Assembly: GCF_030272615.1 (NCBI RefSeq) | Contig: NC_081415.1 | Location: 604,874,137 to 604,938,136 of the forward strand | DNA length: 64,000 nucleotides | Source: Cryptomeria japonica | Taxonomy: Eukaryota > Streptophyta > Pinopsida > Cupressales > Cupressaceae | Direction of reading: 5' to 3' | In this document: positions 31,991 to 41,769 of the stretch, in pieces | Layout: each line of letters begins with the position of its first letter | Numbering within the stretch: the first letter of the stretch is position 1 | Notes under the pieces: generated by a model | Database searches by the model: none | Told to the model about the DNA's origin: nothing | The model's input: only the letters and a program-made list of their open reading frames with translations | Position numbers and translations under genes: made by a program

Positions 31991-33179
31991 GAGATTGAAT
32001 AATTCAAAAGATCATATCATTGGGGATAAGAGAAATGTAGTGATGAAAAGAAGAAAAGTGGCAACTAATGAGGTATGTTTAATTTCACAAGTTGAATCGG
32101 TATTAGTAATTGAGGCATATTGAGAAAAATAAATATTGATTGAAAGCTATGGAAGAATAATTAGATTAGATTGAGAAAAATAACACATGGACCTTGGTTC
32201 CCCGGCCTAAAAATTAAAATGTTATTGAAGCTAAATGGGTCTTTAGGAATAAATTGAATGAGGATGGTCAAATTATAAGGAATAAGGCTAGATTGGTTTG
32301 TAAAGGATATTCTTAGAAGAAAGGAATTGATTATGGAGTTTCTTTTGCACCTGTAACTAGGATTGAAGCTATAAGATTATTTCTTACCTATGTTGCTTAT
32401 AAAAACTACAAGGTTTATCAGATGGATGTTAAATGTGCATTTTTGAATGGCGATCTTGATGAGGAAGTTTATATTGAGAAACCTGATGGTTTTTCACTAT
32501 AAGATGATAAAAATATGGTTTGTAGGTTAAGGAAAGCTTTATATGGATTGAAACAAGCACCTAGAGCTTGGTATGCAAGGTTGGATAAATATCTTTCAAA
32601 ACTTGGTTTTACTAAGGATAGTGCTAATAGTAATTTGTATTATAAGATCACTGATGATGATTTACTGACTATTGAAGTATTTGTTGATAACATTATTTTT
32701 GGAGGTGAAGATAAATTATGCATAGAATTTCCTAAGAATATGGAGAAAGAATTTTAGATGTCTATGATTGGTTAGATGTAATTTTTCTTAGGTTTGTAGA
32801 TTACTTAGACTAAAAAAGGTATTTTCACCTGTCAAACTAAATATGCTAAGGAATTGTTGAAGAAATTTAGTATGGGAGGTTCTAAACCAATAAGTAATCC
32901 TATGGTTACAAGTGAGAAATTGACAAGAAAAGATGTTTCTGCAACGGTAAATCCTACAAGATACAAAACTATGATTGGAGGTCTACTTTATTTGACTTAG
33001 ACTAGGCTTGACATTATGAATTTTGTTTGTATTGTTTCAAGATTTTAGAGTGATCCTAAAGAAAATCATGAGATTGCGGTGAAAAGGATTTTTAGATACT
33101 TACAAGGTACATCAGAATATGGCTTGTGGTACCCTAAGGATGATAACTTTACTTTATCTACATATACAAATGTTGATTG
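31991..33179 (+). pseudogene. Reverse transcriptase of element G, cut by solo LTR H
   Basis: RT reads through many stops: [12 protein letters not shown] near 32230-32270, ARLVCKGY near 32290, [19 protein letters not shown] near 32420-32480, and an open block 32515-32757 with YGLKQAPRAWYARLDKY and FVDNIIFGG. The catalytic FVDD box has Asn for the second Asp. The TKYAKELLKKF and PTRYKTMIGGLLYLT region follows near 32840-33000. At 33180 the H LTR interrupts the RNase H start. Confidence 0.9.
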
Positions 33180-34097
33180 TGTTGGCATATGGACACTCCA
33201 ATGAGACATTGTATGTGATTGAAGGTTTTGTCATTGATGGCAACCTTGCAATCCTATGGCACCGACAAGACATCATACCGACAAAGCATTAAATAGGCAA
33301 CCTTACAATCTTATGGCACCGGCAAGACATCATACTGACAAAGCATTACATAGGCAACCTTGCAATCCTATGGCACCGGCAAGACATCATACCAGCAAAG
33401 CATTACACAGGCAAGATAGTGCACTGGCATCAATAGATCACTCTACACTGGCACCGGCATAGAAGAAAACATGTATATCGACATAGAGGCCAACATGATT
33501 TTTGTTATGTAATATTTTGTTTATTATTGTAAACCGACTTGGCAAATTGTAAAATGACTTTTGTATATAAAGGAGATCAATGTAGACATTTGAAGAAGTG
33601 AAGTAAGAAACAAAAAAAGAAAATTATTAGGTAGACCTAATGTGCGAATTATAGGTCAAGGGTATATGTAAAGAAAAGAGCAGGAATCGATACTGAATCT
33701 GACATTTAAGATGCTATTGTAAAGTAGTACAAGTCATTGGATTAGTATAATCCTTATTGTAAGTCAGTGTGACTTCCCATTGAGCAGTGAGCTCTAAGCA
33801 GTTGGCCTTCCTGCATGTACAGGCCCCTATTGTAAGTAATATTCTCTTATTGGTTAGTGAGTGAATATTGTGGGTCACAAATCCCACTAAGCTTTTTCCC
33901 ACACTGGGTTTCCTCATTAAAAATCTTGTGTTATGGTGTACTTTTCATGTGGATATTTTTATTCTGTTTATTACATTATTTCTTGCATACTGGTACACTA
34001 TTATATTATGTTCTGCATGTTTTAACTTAGGAAATTCTTATTACCGATTAGATACTGATTCACCCCCCCCCTCTCAATATCTGTGGGACCCCTAACA
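33180..34097 (+). repeat. Solo LTR H (family N type)
   Basis: Starts TGTTGGCATATGG, ends CCCCTAACA, 918 bp, with perfect target duplication GATTG (33175-33179 and 34098-34102). It is of the A/C LTR type. TATATAAAGG is at 33564-33573, the leader palindrome (one mismatch) at 33810-33823, GTGGG/CCCAC at 33870-33887, and CCCACACTGGG near 33898. It is longer than related LTRs because of a 57-bp minisatellite at 33239-33409. No internal region. Confidence 0.92.
33239..33409. repeat. 57-bp minisatellite, three copies, inside H
   Basis: Units begin GGCAACCTT at 33239, 33296 and 33353; a partial unit GGCAAGATAG starts at 33410. Each contains ATGGCACCGGCAAGACATC or a close variant. Related LTRs have about one unit. 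The period is 19 codons, so one frame (33256-33462) stays open as a repetitive His/Arg/Ala peptide, most likely by chance. Confidence 0.92.
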
Positions 34098-34102
34098 GAT
34101 TG

Positions 34103-34556
34103 GGCTGGAGATGTTGATGACTAGAAAAGAACTTCCGGTGGATCTTTTTTTCTTGGAAATAAGTTGGTTTCATGGATCAGCAAGAAACAATCATGTACTT
34201 CTTTATCTACTATCGAAGCTCAGTATGTTGTTGCTGCTACTAACTGTATACAAGTTTTATGGATGAAGAAAATGTTGAAGGATATAAACGTGGATTGTGA
34301 TGCACCAGTAGTTATTCACTATGATAACTCTGCTACTATATATATATCAAAGAATCTGGTATTTCATTCTAAAACAGAGCACATATCTATCAAGTATAAC
34401 TTTTTGAAGGAAAAAGTGGAAGCAAATGAAGTTAGACTGGTTTATATGAACACTAAAAAGCAGATTGTAGATATTTTCACTAAACCTTTGCCCAAGGAAT
34501 CATTTGAGTACCTGAGAGACAGATTGGGAGTTTTTTCCACTCTGATAAAGACTTGA
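34103..34556 (+). pseudogene. RNase H of element G
   Basis: Resumes after H with GDVDD, a stop and KRTSGGSFF, then open 34164-34556: VSWISKKQSCTSLSTIEAQYVVAATN, IHYDNSATIYISKNLVFHSKTEHI, VYMNTKKQIVDIFTKPL. This is the C-terminal end of copia pol. The Glu of the usual AEAEY motif is kept as IEAQY. Confidence 0.9.
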
Positions 34557-34906
34557 TTGATGTGGTTTAGCATCAGTCCAACACTGATGTGGGATGCTAC
34601 TACTTAGGATGAGTAGTCAGCTTTGTGATTCAATGGTTTTTGTTTTTTCTTTGATATTTTTATCAAATTTATGGCATTAATGTCAAAGGAGGAGAGATAT
34701 TGATGTTAAAAAGACAAAGGAAAAAAAAAGAAAAATTCATAGGGGGAGAGAGATGAATAGGAAAAGTAAGGGGAAGAGATATTGACATTCAAAGCTATAT
34801 GTGGGAGATTATTGGTTGTCTTCCATTGGGGGAGATTTGTTTAGCATTTCTTGGTACTTAGATGTTTTTCACATTTAGTGTTGCCATCAATGCCAAAGGG
34901 GGAGAT
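34557..34906 (+). other. 3' non-coding region of G with several PPT-like tracts
   Basis: No coding frame. It holds AAAGGAGGAGAG (about 34685), AGGGGGAGAGAG (about 34742), AGGGGAAGAG (about 34770), TGGGGGAGAT (about 34829) and the true PPT AAAGGGGGAGAT (34895-34906) next to the 3' LTR. Confidence 0.75.
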
Positions 34907-34970
34907 TGTTGGCCATTTGGTGGAATTGATTGTGTTTTGCATTGGTGTTTTGTCATTGATGCCAACACTA
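34876..34970 (+). other. Inverted repeat across the PPT/U3 junction of G
   Basis: Arms 34876-34892 (TAGTGTTGCCATCAATG) and 34954-34970 (CATTGATGCCAACACTA) pair at 16 of 17 positions. The loop of 61 bases holds the PPT and the LTR start (34907). Confidence 0.75.
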
Positions 34971-36135
34971 GCTACTTGAATGCTTTACTGACATCTCAGT
35001 AGGTTGAGTAGTTTTGACTGATTTGGATCCGGCCTAATCCAGTAGGCTCTAGTATAGTTTGGTGATGGAATTGGCTTGTTCATGATAATCATGCTCATAT
35101 TCAGTCAGTTGGTTTTGGTCTGATGATCGAATGATATCCTTATTTCTTAGAAGCTTAGTTTCTGGTTCTAGCGAGGGTTTCACCAACAAATCTTTTGATG
35201 AAGATCTTTGATGAATTGCATAAGTGGTGTTGGTGCAATTTTTGGTGGAGTTTTAGGTGGCTATTGGTGATCTTGTTTGAGACTTGGTGGATGGAGATCA
35301 TTATTGTAGCCTGTGGACCTATATTGGGTCCCGGTTGATCTAGAGTTTGGACCGACTTTAATGTAACATGTTTATTTGACCTCTTGATGTATTTCTAGGA
35401 TGTCTTATGTGTTGGATATTATTTGTTTGGTCTAAGGGTAACATGGTTTGTAATTATGTAATTGGTTTATTGTTTGGTGGCTGACCTGATTGTTTATGGT
35501 GAAGGGTTTGTATATATAGATATAAGATCTAATTGTAGATCATCATGGTTATGTTAGAGGTCATGGTCAAGGAATGTAATGTGCGAATAATGTAATATCA
35601 TTCAAGAAGAGGAGTTGGTCGATCATTGGAGATTGAATTGGGTTTATGTAAGAGGATTTAGTCCTCTGGTATTGACCTTAACTGGAACCGTACTCAGGAA
35701 TAGGAGATTTTATCTTTTGTAGTTCAACACTTCTCTGGATTGTAGTATGGATTTATATGTAGTCAGTGAGGCTCCTTTTGTGATGAGCAATGTGCTCTAG
35801 GCTATTGGCCTTCCTGCAAGTGCAGGCCCCTCAATTGTAGTTTGTATACTTACAACAAAAGTATTATCTGACTATGGGTAGGCTTCCCACCATGGTTTTT
35901 CCCTTTACTGGGTTTTCCACATATAAATATTGGTGACATGTAGATGGTATTTATTCTGTGATTATTGTTTATGCTTAATTGGTTTAACTGGTATTCTGAT
36001 ATTTGGTTTAAGCATTCTAGTATTAATGTTTTTGGTTCTGGTATTAAAGTTTAAATTTCTAATAGTTCTGGTAATCTATGACAACTGATTCATCCCCCCT
36101 CTCAGTTGTCTTTCGGTTATTTGAATTGTCTAACA
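34907..36135 (+). repeat. 3' LTR of element G
   Basis: TGTTGGCCATTTGG ... GTCTAACA, 1,229 bp, the same length as the rebuilt 5' LTR. TATATATA is at 35511-35518, leader palindrome CCTGCAAGTGCAGG at 35813-35826, hairpin 2 with one changed base (ATGGG) at 35874-35890, and a C-run near 36092. Confidence 0.93.
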
Positions 36136-36140
36136 ATATG

Positions 36141-36720
36141 TAGTCCTAAGGGGTCACCCATGTGTTAACACATGAGTGACCCATTACAACCACATATGAC
36201 CCCTTATAACATCCTATTGTATACAACATGTACCCCCTAGGATCACATAGTATCCTAGAAAGGGTTATATGTGGTCATAGGGGGTCATGCATGTATGTTC
36301 TAACACTGTACATGCATGACCCCTTATAACATCCTAGTGTTTACGACATACAATCCCTGAAGACCACATGTACATTATTTACGACATATTGTACATGCAT
36401 GACCACATATTCAACCCCTTAGGACACTAATGTATGTGATCTTAAAGGACCATATGGCATACACACTAGGATTTTATAAGGGGTCATATGCGGTTCTAAG
36501 GGGTCACACATGTGTTAGAATAGATGCATGACCCCTTAGGATTACATATGACCCCCTATAACATCCTAGTGTACATACAACACGCCCCTTAGAATCATTT
36601 AGTGTCCTAAGGGGACATCATATGTGGTCCTAATTGGTTGATTATTTTGTCCTAAGGCATCACGCATGTGTTAGACTAAGGGGCATGTTGTATGTACACT
36701 AGGATGTTATAAGGGGTCAT
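36141..36720. repeat. Palindromic repeat array, right part
   Basis: Continues the array of 19685-20042. Palindromes include GGGTCACCCATGTGTT with AACACATGAGTGACCC (about 36151-36182), an ATGCATGTATGTTCTAACACT region (36283-36310) and a GGGGTCACACATGTG region (about 36509). Words for CCCCTTATAACATCCTAGTGT recur about every 90-250 bases. It ends where the D LTR begins. Confidence 0.75.
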
Positions 36721-37296
36721 AGGTTGGTAGCATAAACCCTAAACCTGTTAGGTTAAGGAATTCAAATGGTTCAATCCTGACTGTTGAGCACACTGCATTA
36801 AATGCAACAATCTTGATCCAATCTCAAGACATTCTCCATCATTCATTTTCCACCAATTTCATGGTGACTGATAACCCATCACACATTATCATCATTTATA
36901 GGCTTCGCATATTCCCGAAGTAGATGGGAACAATCTCCTTCATGCAAGATCCTTCACGTGCATAATGATTACATGGCAACATGATCTGCTCTTCATTACC
37001 ATACTAACTCATCACACAAAGTCAATGGTTGAGCCACATAGGCTTGAAGCACTTCAACTGGAAACCCTGAAGTTGAGACTACCAACTGGTAGTCATACAA
37101 AGCTTCCATGTGTTGGTTCCCATAACCATATGCGAGTTCACCTTGAACAAACATACCACTTCACTTTGGCACAAATGTCAATTCACAGTTTTATACCGGT
37201 TCTTATATATATTGGTTCTCTCCTCTTCCGCATATTGACATCAATGACAACATACAATGTTATTATGTCCTCATACTGGTTCACATAATGCCAACA
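36721..37296 (-). repeat. 3' LTR of element D (partial)
   Basis: Starts TGTTGGCATTATGTGAACC on the minus strand at 37296; only about 576 bp of U3-side sequence remain before the array at 36720. The leader and C-tract blocks are missing. Confidence 0.8.
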
Positions 37297-37327
37297 ATCT
37301 CCCCCTTTAGCATTGATGGCAATATAC
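37230..37327 (-). other. PPT of element D and inverted repeat across the PPT/U3 junction
   Basis: PPT AAAGGGGGAGAT on the minus strand at 37297-37308. Arms 37230-37246 (GCATATTGACATCAATG) and 37311-37327 (CATTGATGGCAATATAC) pair at 15 of 17, with an ATATTG/CAATAT extension different from that of G and A. Confidence 0.72.
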
Positions 37328-37539
37328 AAAGATATCTCTCTGCTTCACATCTTCTCCCCCAATTTCTGCAGATATCTTCTCTGCTTCTCTTCCTCTCCCC
37401 CTTTGACAATAATGCAAAAGAAGAGGCACAAGCTTCACTGTTCCATTATGCTGCTCCCCCTAAGGAGTAGCATCCTTCAACACATCAAGCTGAAAAAAAT
37501 TTGACTATGCAATACCTGATTGATGTGGAGCATATACCT

Positions 37540-38085
37540 TTAGTTCACTTCTTGAAGGGGCAGCACCCCTAATTCACCTCTTAAGTACATAAATGTAGCC
37601 TTTGAGAGAGGCTTGGTGAATATGTCTGCTAACTGCTCCTTACTGGAGACATGTTCTAGTGCAATCTCTTTGTTCTGAACCTTTTCCCTCAAGAAATGAT
37701 ACTTAATCTCAAAGTTCTTGGTTCTTGAAAGTAAAACCAAAATCTTGGAGATGTTAATTACACTTGTATTGTTACAAAATATACTTACCAGTTCAGATAT
37801 AGAAACTTTGAAGTCATTTAATACATGCTTCATCCAAATAGTCTGAGTGCAGTTCATGAAAGCTGCAACATACTCTACTTGCGCTATAGACTGAAAGATA
37901 CAACTTTATTTCTTACTCATCCATGAGACTATTCTACCATCGAGAAAGAATGCACCACTGGTTGTTCTCTTCCGATCATCTACATTACCAGCCTAATCAG
38001 CATCTGTGCGCACTCTCAAGTTAAAATCATTATTGTACGGATACCATAAACCATAGTCAATAGTTCCCTTTAGATACCTAAGAAT
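37540..38085 (-). pseudogene. RNase H of element D
   Basis: 37540-37857 is open: MNCTQTIWMKHVLNDFK, FCNNTSVINISKILVLLSRTKNFEIKYHFLREKV, EQLADIFTKPL. Upstream to 38085 it reads RTTSGAFFLDGRIVSW with stops. Between the PPT and this domain (37309-37539) is non-coding sequence with extra TCTCCCCC PPT-like blocks. Confidence 0.88.
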
Positions 38086-38880
38086 CTACTTGATTGCAAC
38101 CAAGTGGGATTCTCTTGGACTTTTCTGGAACCTTGCAGTAATGCCAACTGCATGTGCAATATTTGGTCTGCTATGCACTACATAATGCAACTTACCAATC
38201 ATTGATTGATATTCCTTCTTGTCAACCAATGCTGAGTCATCCTCTTTGGATAGTTTACAACTAGTCACCATCGATGTACCAACCGGTTTTCTATCTTCCA
38301 TGCCAAAGGTCTTCAACACCTCTTTGACATACCAGGACTGAGTGATAAAGATTCCATCTTTCATCTATTGGTTCTATAGTCCAATGAAGAACTTAATCTC
38401 CCCTATGAGTGACATCTCAAACTCTTTCTTCATCTCATCTGCAAACTCATGACCCATCTTGTCATCTCCACCAAAGATAATGTCATCAAAAAATACCTCA
38501 TAGATCATGATGTAATCTACTTCAGACTTCAAGTAGATATTGCTATCTTCACTTTTTCTCTCAAATCCAATCTTCACAAGATGGGAGTGCAGGCATTCAT
38601 ACCATGCTCTAGGTGCCTGCTTTAGACCATATAAGGCTTTATGTAGCCTACACATCATGTCACTATCTTAAGATAGGGCAAACCCATCTGGTTGCTCTGT
38701 ATACACTTCCTCTTCAAGTACACCATTTAGGAATGCAGATTTTGCATCCATTTGATATACTTTGAATCCCTTAAAAGCTGCATATGCAAGAAGCATACAA
38801 ACTCCTTCCAATCTGGCTATAGGAGCAAAAGTTTCTCCATAGTCTTCTCCTTCTTCTTAGGCATATCCTTTACAGACCAG
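38086..38880 (-). pseudogene. Reverse transcriptase of element D
   Basis: 38374-38658 carries YGLKQAPRAWYECLHSHLVKIGF and VFFDDIIFGGDD (catalytic Asp pair kept; Val of FVDD is Phe). 38086-38364 carries TQSWYVKEVLKTFGMEDRKPVGT and MIGKLHYVVHSRPNIAHAVG. 38659-38880 holds DAKSAFLNG and EDYGETFAPIARLEGV-like sequence with stops. Frames are split in at least three places. Confidence 0.9.
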
Positions 38881-39402
38881 TCTAGCTTTGTTTCTAATCA
38901 CTGTGCCATCCTCATTTAGCTTATTTCTGAAAACCCATTTGGTACCAATGACATTTTTATGCTCTGATCTAGGTACCAAAGACCATGTACCATTTTTCTC
39001 TATCTGGTCAAGTTCCTCGTCCATTGCTTTGATCCAATCTTCATCTTTATGTGCCTCTTTGAATGTTTTAGGCTCAAATTCAAAGATCATACATGAGTTT
39101 TCTCTGACCTTTCTTCTTGTAAGAATTCCTGCATCCTTATCTCCTATGATCTGCTTAGGATCATGATTCAGCTTGACATAACAAGGAATGGTCTTGATAG
39201 ATTCCTCTTGCTTTTCTTCTTCATCTTCATCTCCATCAGTATCAACATCAACATCTACCAGTGTAGGAACATTATTACTGGTACTTGATTGAATGACAAC
39301 CAGTTCCCAGAAGGTTACAACCGATTCATTTACCACTTGCTCACTAAAGGTTTCCTCAGTTTTCTCAGAGGTTTCATCAACTCTTACATTGATGCTTTCC
39401 AT
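38857..39402 (-). pseudogene. Integrase-RT linker and RT N-terminus of element D
   Basis: Open for 181 codons: an acidic linker (DVDVDTDGDEDEEEKQEES), then IIGDKDAGILTRRK, then [33 protein letters not shown] and ARLVCKGYA, where RT begins. The longest undamaged stretch of D. Confidence 0.9.
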
Positions 39403-40300
39403 AATTCTCTAAGTCCTATTATTGAAACCCTTGAGAGCTTTTCTCTTGGTGGAATACCCTACGAATATTCCCTCATCACATTTCACATCAAATTTGCTCT
39501 GGTGTTCGCTCCTCTTGATGTAGCATTTGCTACCAAACACTCTAAAGTAGCTAACCATGGGTGTCCTACCGGTCCAATACTCATTAAGAAGTTTTATCCT
39601 TACCTTTCTTGATGAGTACCCGGTTCATTGTGTAGACTGCAGTGCTCACTGCTTCTCTCCAAAAGGTGTGGGAAACCTTTCCTTGAATCAACATAGTTCT
39701 AGCTGCTTCAACCATAGTCTGGTTATTCCTCTCTGCTAGGCCATTCTGCTATGGAGTCCTGGGGGTAGATAGTTGTCTCTAGATTCCATGTTCTTCACAG
39801 TACTTGTTGAATTCACCGGAAGTGAATTCCTCTCCTTGATTAGTTCTTAGGCACTTGATCCTTTTACTGCTTTCCTTGTCCACTAATGCTCTGAAAGCTT
39901 TGAACTTTACAAAAGCTTCAGACTTATCTTTCAAGAATGTGACCTACTTCATTCTTGAGTAGTCATCAATGAGAATCATGAAGTATCTATCACCCTGCAC
40001 ACTCCTACTTTTCATAGGACCACACAAATAAATATGCACAAGATCAAGCAAATTGTCAGCAGTGAAAGGTTTACCTTAAAAAGTTGAGGAAGACATTTTC
40101 CCCAATTGACATTCTCTGCACAAGGTATTATCTGGTTTGCTTAGCACCAACAACCCTCTAACTACCTTGATCTTATTAGCCTTCATAATGTTATCAAAGT
40201 TTACATGGTAGAGTCTCCTATGCCATATCCAACTATCATCAAATTTAGCCATAAGACATGTACTTATATTTGCATTCAGCTGAAATAGGTTACCTTTGGT
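39403..40300 (-). pseudogene. Integrase of element D
   Basis: Read on the minus strand through stops: LWHMRLYHVNFDNIMKA-like zinc region and CLVPLCRECQLGK near 40090-40250, HIYLCGPMKSRS and GDRYFMILIDDYSRM near 39950-40050, CLRTNQGEEF near 39830-39860 (second Asp changed to Asn), then QNGLAERNNQTMVEAARTM near 39690-39760. Motif order is that of copia integrase. Confidence 0.8.
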
Positions 40301-40607
40301 CTACATGCTGATGGCCACCAATTCACCATTCTTTCCTTTGATTCTACACATTCCATTCTTGAATTCTAGAGTGAGACCACTGTCATTCACCTGGGCAACA
40401 CTCAGAAGGTTGTGTCTGAGACCATCAACCCAATACACATTGTCAGCACTACTCTTTCCATTTAGAGAGATGGACCCTCTACCTTTGAGAATGCATGGTG
40501 CATCATTTCCAACCATCATACTCTTCCAAAGATAGAAACTTGCTCCAGTCACCAGTCATACAGTGAGAACAGCCACTGTCAATAATCCACTCATTGGAAT
40601 TATCAAA
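40301..40607 (-). pseudogene. GAG-pre-integrase and protease of element D
   Basis: 40301-40552 is open: NDAPCILKGRGSISLNGKS, VYWVDGLRHNLLSVAQVN, LEFKNGMCRIKGKNGEL. Just upstream (40553-40590) a WIIDSGCSHCMTGDW-like protease site can be read in another frame. Confidence 0.85.
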
Positions 40608-41605
40608 CTAGGAGACAAGAGCCTTCTTGTCTGACACGTTTTCCTTGACAACAACAAACACAATATCTTCATTTTCTTCATCTTCTGATTCCTCATCTAT
40701 GAAACCTTCATCAACTGCCACAAAACACTTTCTCTGGTTACCTCCTTTGAATTTCTTGAACCTTTCCAGTTTGTCCTTGTTGTCGCCATTATGTCCTATC
40801 TGGTTACAAGAAAAGCATTTCAAAGGGATCTTACCTCTATATTTTCCAATTCCCTTAGGAAGTTTCTTGGCAAGAAGAGCTTCAAATACCATCCGAATCT
40901 CCTCCTCATCCATTTCTCTGCTCTATCTTGGTTCACCACTAGTGGTAGCTTCTTTTCCTTTTCTGGATGGTACAACATAAGATTTAAAAGCTGATTCAGT
41001 CTTTTGAACACTGCCATCAAAATTGTTTAGTTCATAGGCTGTCAACTTTGCAATGATGGAGTCTAGGGATACCTTAGTCTTGTCTAATGATCTCAACTCT
41101 TGAATAGCAGCAACCCTTATTGCATAGACCAGTAATAAGGATCTCAAGACTTTGCTCACCATAGTGGAATCTTCTATTTTACCACCTGCACTCTTGATAT
41201 CTCCAACAATGGTTTTGATTCTTATTCCATACCATTGAATGGTCTCACCTTCAACCATCCACATGTCTTCAAACTTCCCTATAAGGCTTTCTTCCTTAGC
41301 TTGTTTTACGTGCTCATCACCACCATAGATATTTTCAAGAGTATCCCATACCTCTTTGGGGTTTACCGTATCTTGGACATCAATAAACTCAATGTCAGAT
41401 AAACTACTAATTAGGGCTTCCATGACTTGCCCATTCTCTTGCATCTCTCTCTTTTGGTCATTGGTGAGAGTACTGGTAGGAGTAGCATAGGCATTCTCAA
41501 CATAACTCCAGTGTTGAGCACCCATGTTCTGATGTATATCTTCATTCTGTCTTTCCATACACTAAAATTTTCTTTGTTGAACTTTGGACCTTCCCTCTTC
41601 ATCAT
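40608..41605 (-). pseudogene. gag of element D
   Basis: Starts at ATG 41603-41605 (MMKREGPKFNKENFSVWKDR), shifts frame near 41500, then runs open 40923-41558 (MGAQHWSYVENAYATP, PKEVWDTLENIYGGDEHVKQAKEESLIGKFEDM, IMVSKVLRSLLLVYAIRVAAI-like) and 40608-40913 with the knuckle CFSCNQIGHNGDN, which lacks its last Cys. UBN2-type Gag. Apart from one frameshift and one stop between the two large blocks it is well kept. Confidence 0.9.
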
Positions 41606-41662
41606 TAGACTGATATCTTTACCTCAAGTGGTTAAGCTTACAACACAAAGGACCTAGAGGTT

Positions 41663-41674
41663 GCTCTGATACCA
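41663..41674 (-). other. Primer binding site of element D
   Basis: Minus-strand TGGTATCAGAGC, 12 of 12 to the plant copia initiator tRNA-Met PBS, two bases from the LTR stump. Confidence 0.92.
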
Positions 41675-41676
41675 AT

Positions 41677-41765
41677 TGATAAATCAATGATGAATGGATA
41701 GTACCAAATTGTTACTGAGAGGGGGGGGGTGAATCAGTACAGATAAAAATCACAGTCCTAAACCA
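41677..41765 (-). repeat. Stump of the 5' LTR of element D
   Basis: Plus-strand TGATAAATCAATGATGAATGG to about 41765, including GAGAGGGGGGGGGTGAATCAG (the C-tract block read on the other strand; shown in part). It then switches without LTR continuity to ORF2 sequence of element C. Confidence 0.85.
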
Positions 41766-41769
41766 AAAG

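Larger units (their letters stand above)
21432..36135 (+). mobile_element. Element G: full-length copia element with nested A and H
   Basis: Both LTRs are 1,229 bp once the insertion is removed, with a perfect target duplication ATATG (21427-21431 and 36136-36140). The plus-strand order is LTR, PBS, gag, protease, integrase, RT, RNase H, PPT, LTR, which is copia order. Element A (22249-28880) lies in the 5' LTR and solo LTR H (33180-34097) lies between RT and RNase H. Without them G is about 7.2 kb. Gag and pol carry many stops, so it is inactive. E and I are relatives. Confidence 0.93.
36721..41765 (-). mobile_element. Element D: copia element of the F group, both LTRs truncated
   Basis: Minus-strand order: 5' LTR stump (41677-41765), PBS, gag, protease, integrase, RT, RNase H, PPT, 3' LTR (36721-37296). 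The 3' LTR stops against the palindromic array, and the 5' LTR stump joins element C. No target duplication can be found, so both outer ends were probably lost by recombination or deletion. Coding parts carry stops and shifts. Confidence 0.88.

Noticed and set aside
33239-33409. CRISPR-like array
   Set aside because: Tandem units without spacers in a eukaryotic LTR.
33256-33462. Repetitive His/Arg/Ala peptide encoded by the H minisatellite
   Set aside because: Open only because the 57-bp unit is a multiple of three; lies in U3 of an LTR.
41663-41674. tRNA-Met gene
   Set aside because: Only the 12-base PBS complement is present; no cloverleaf.
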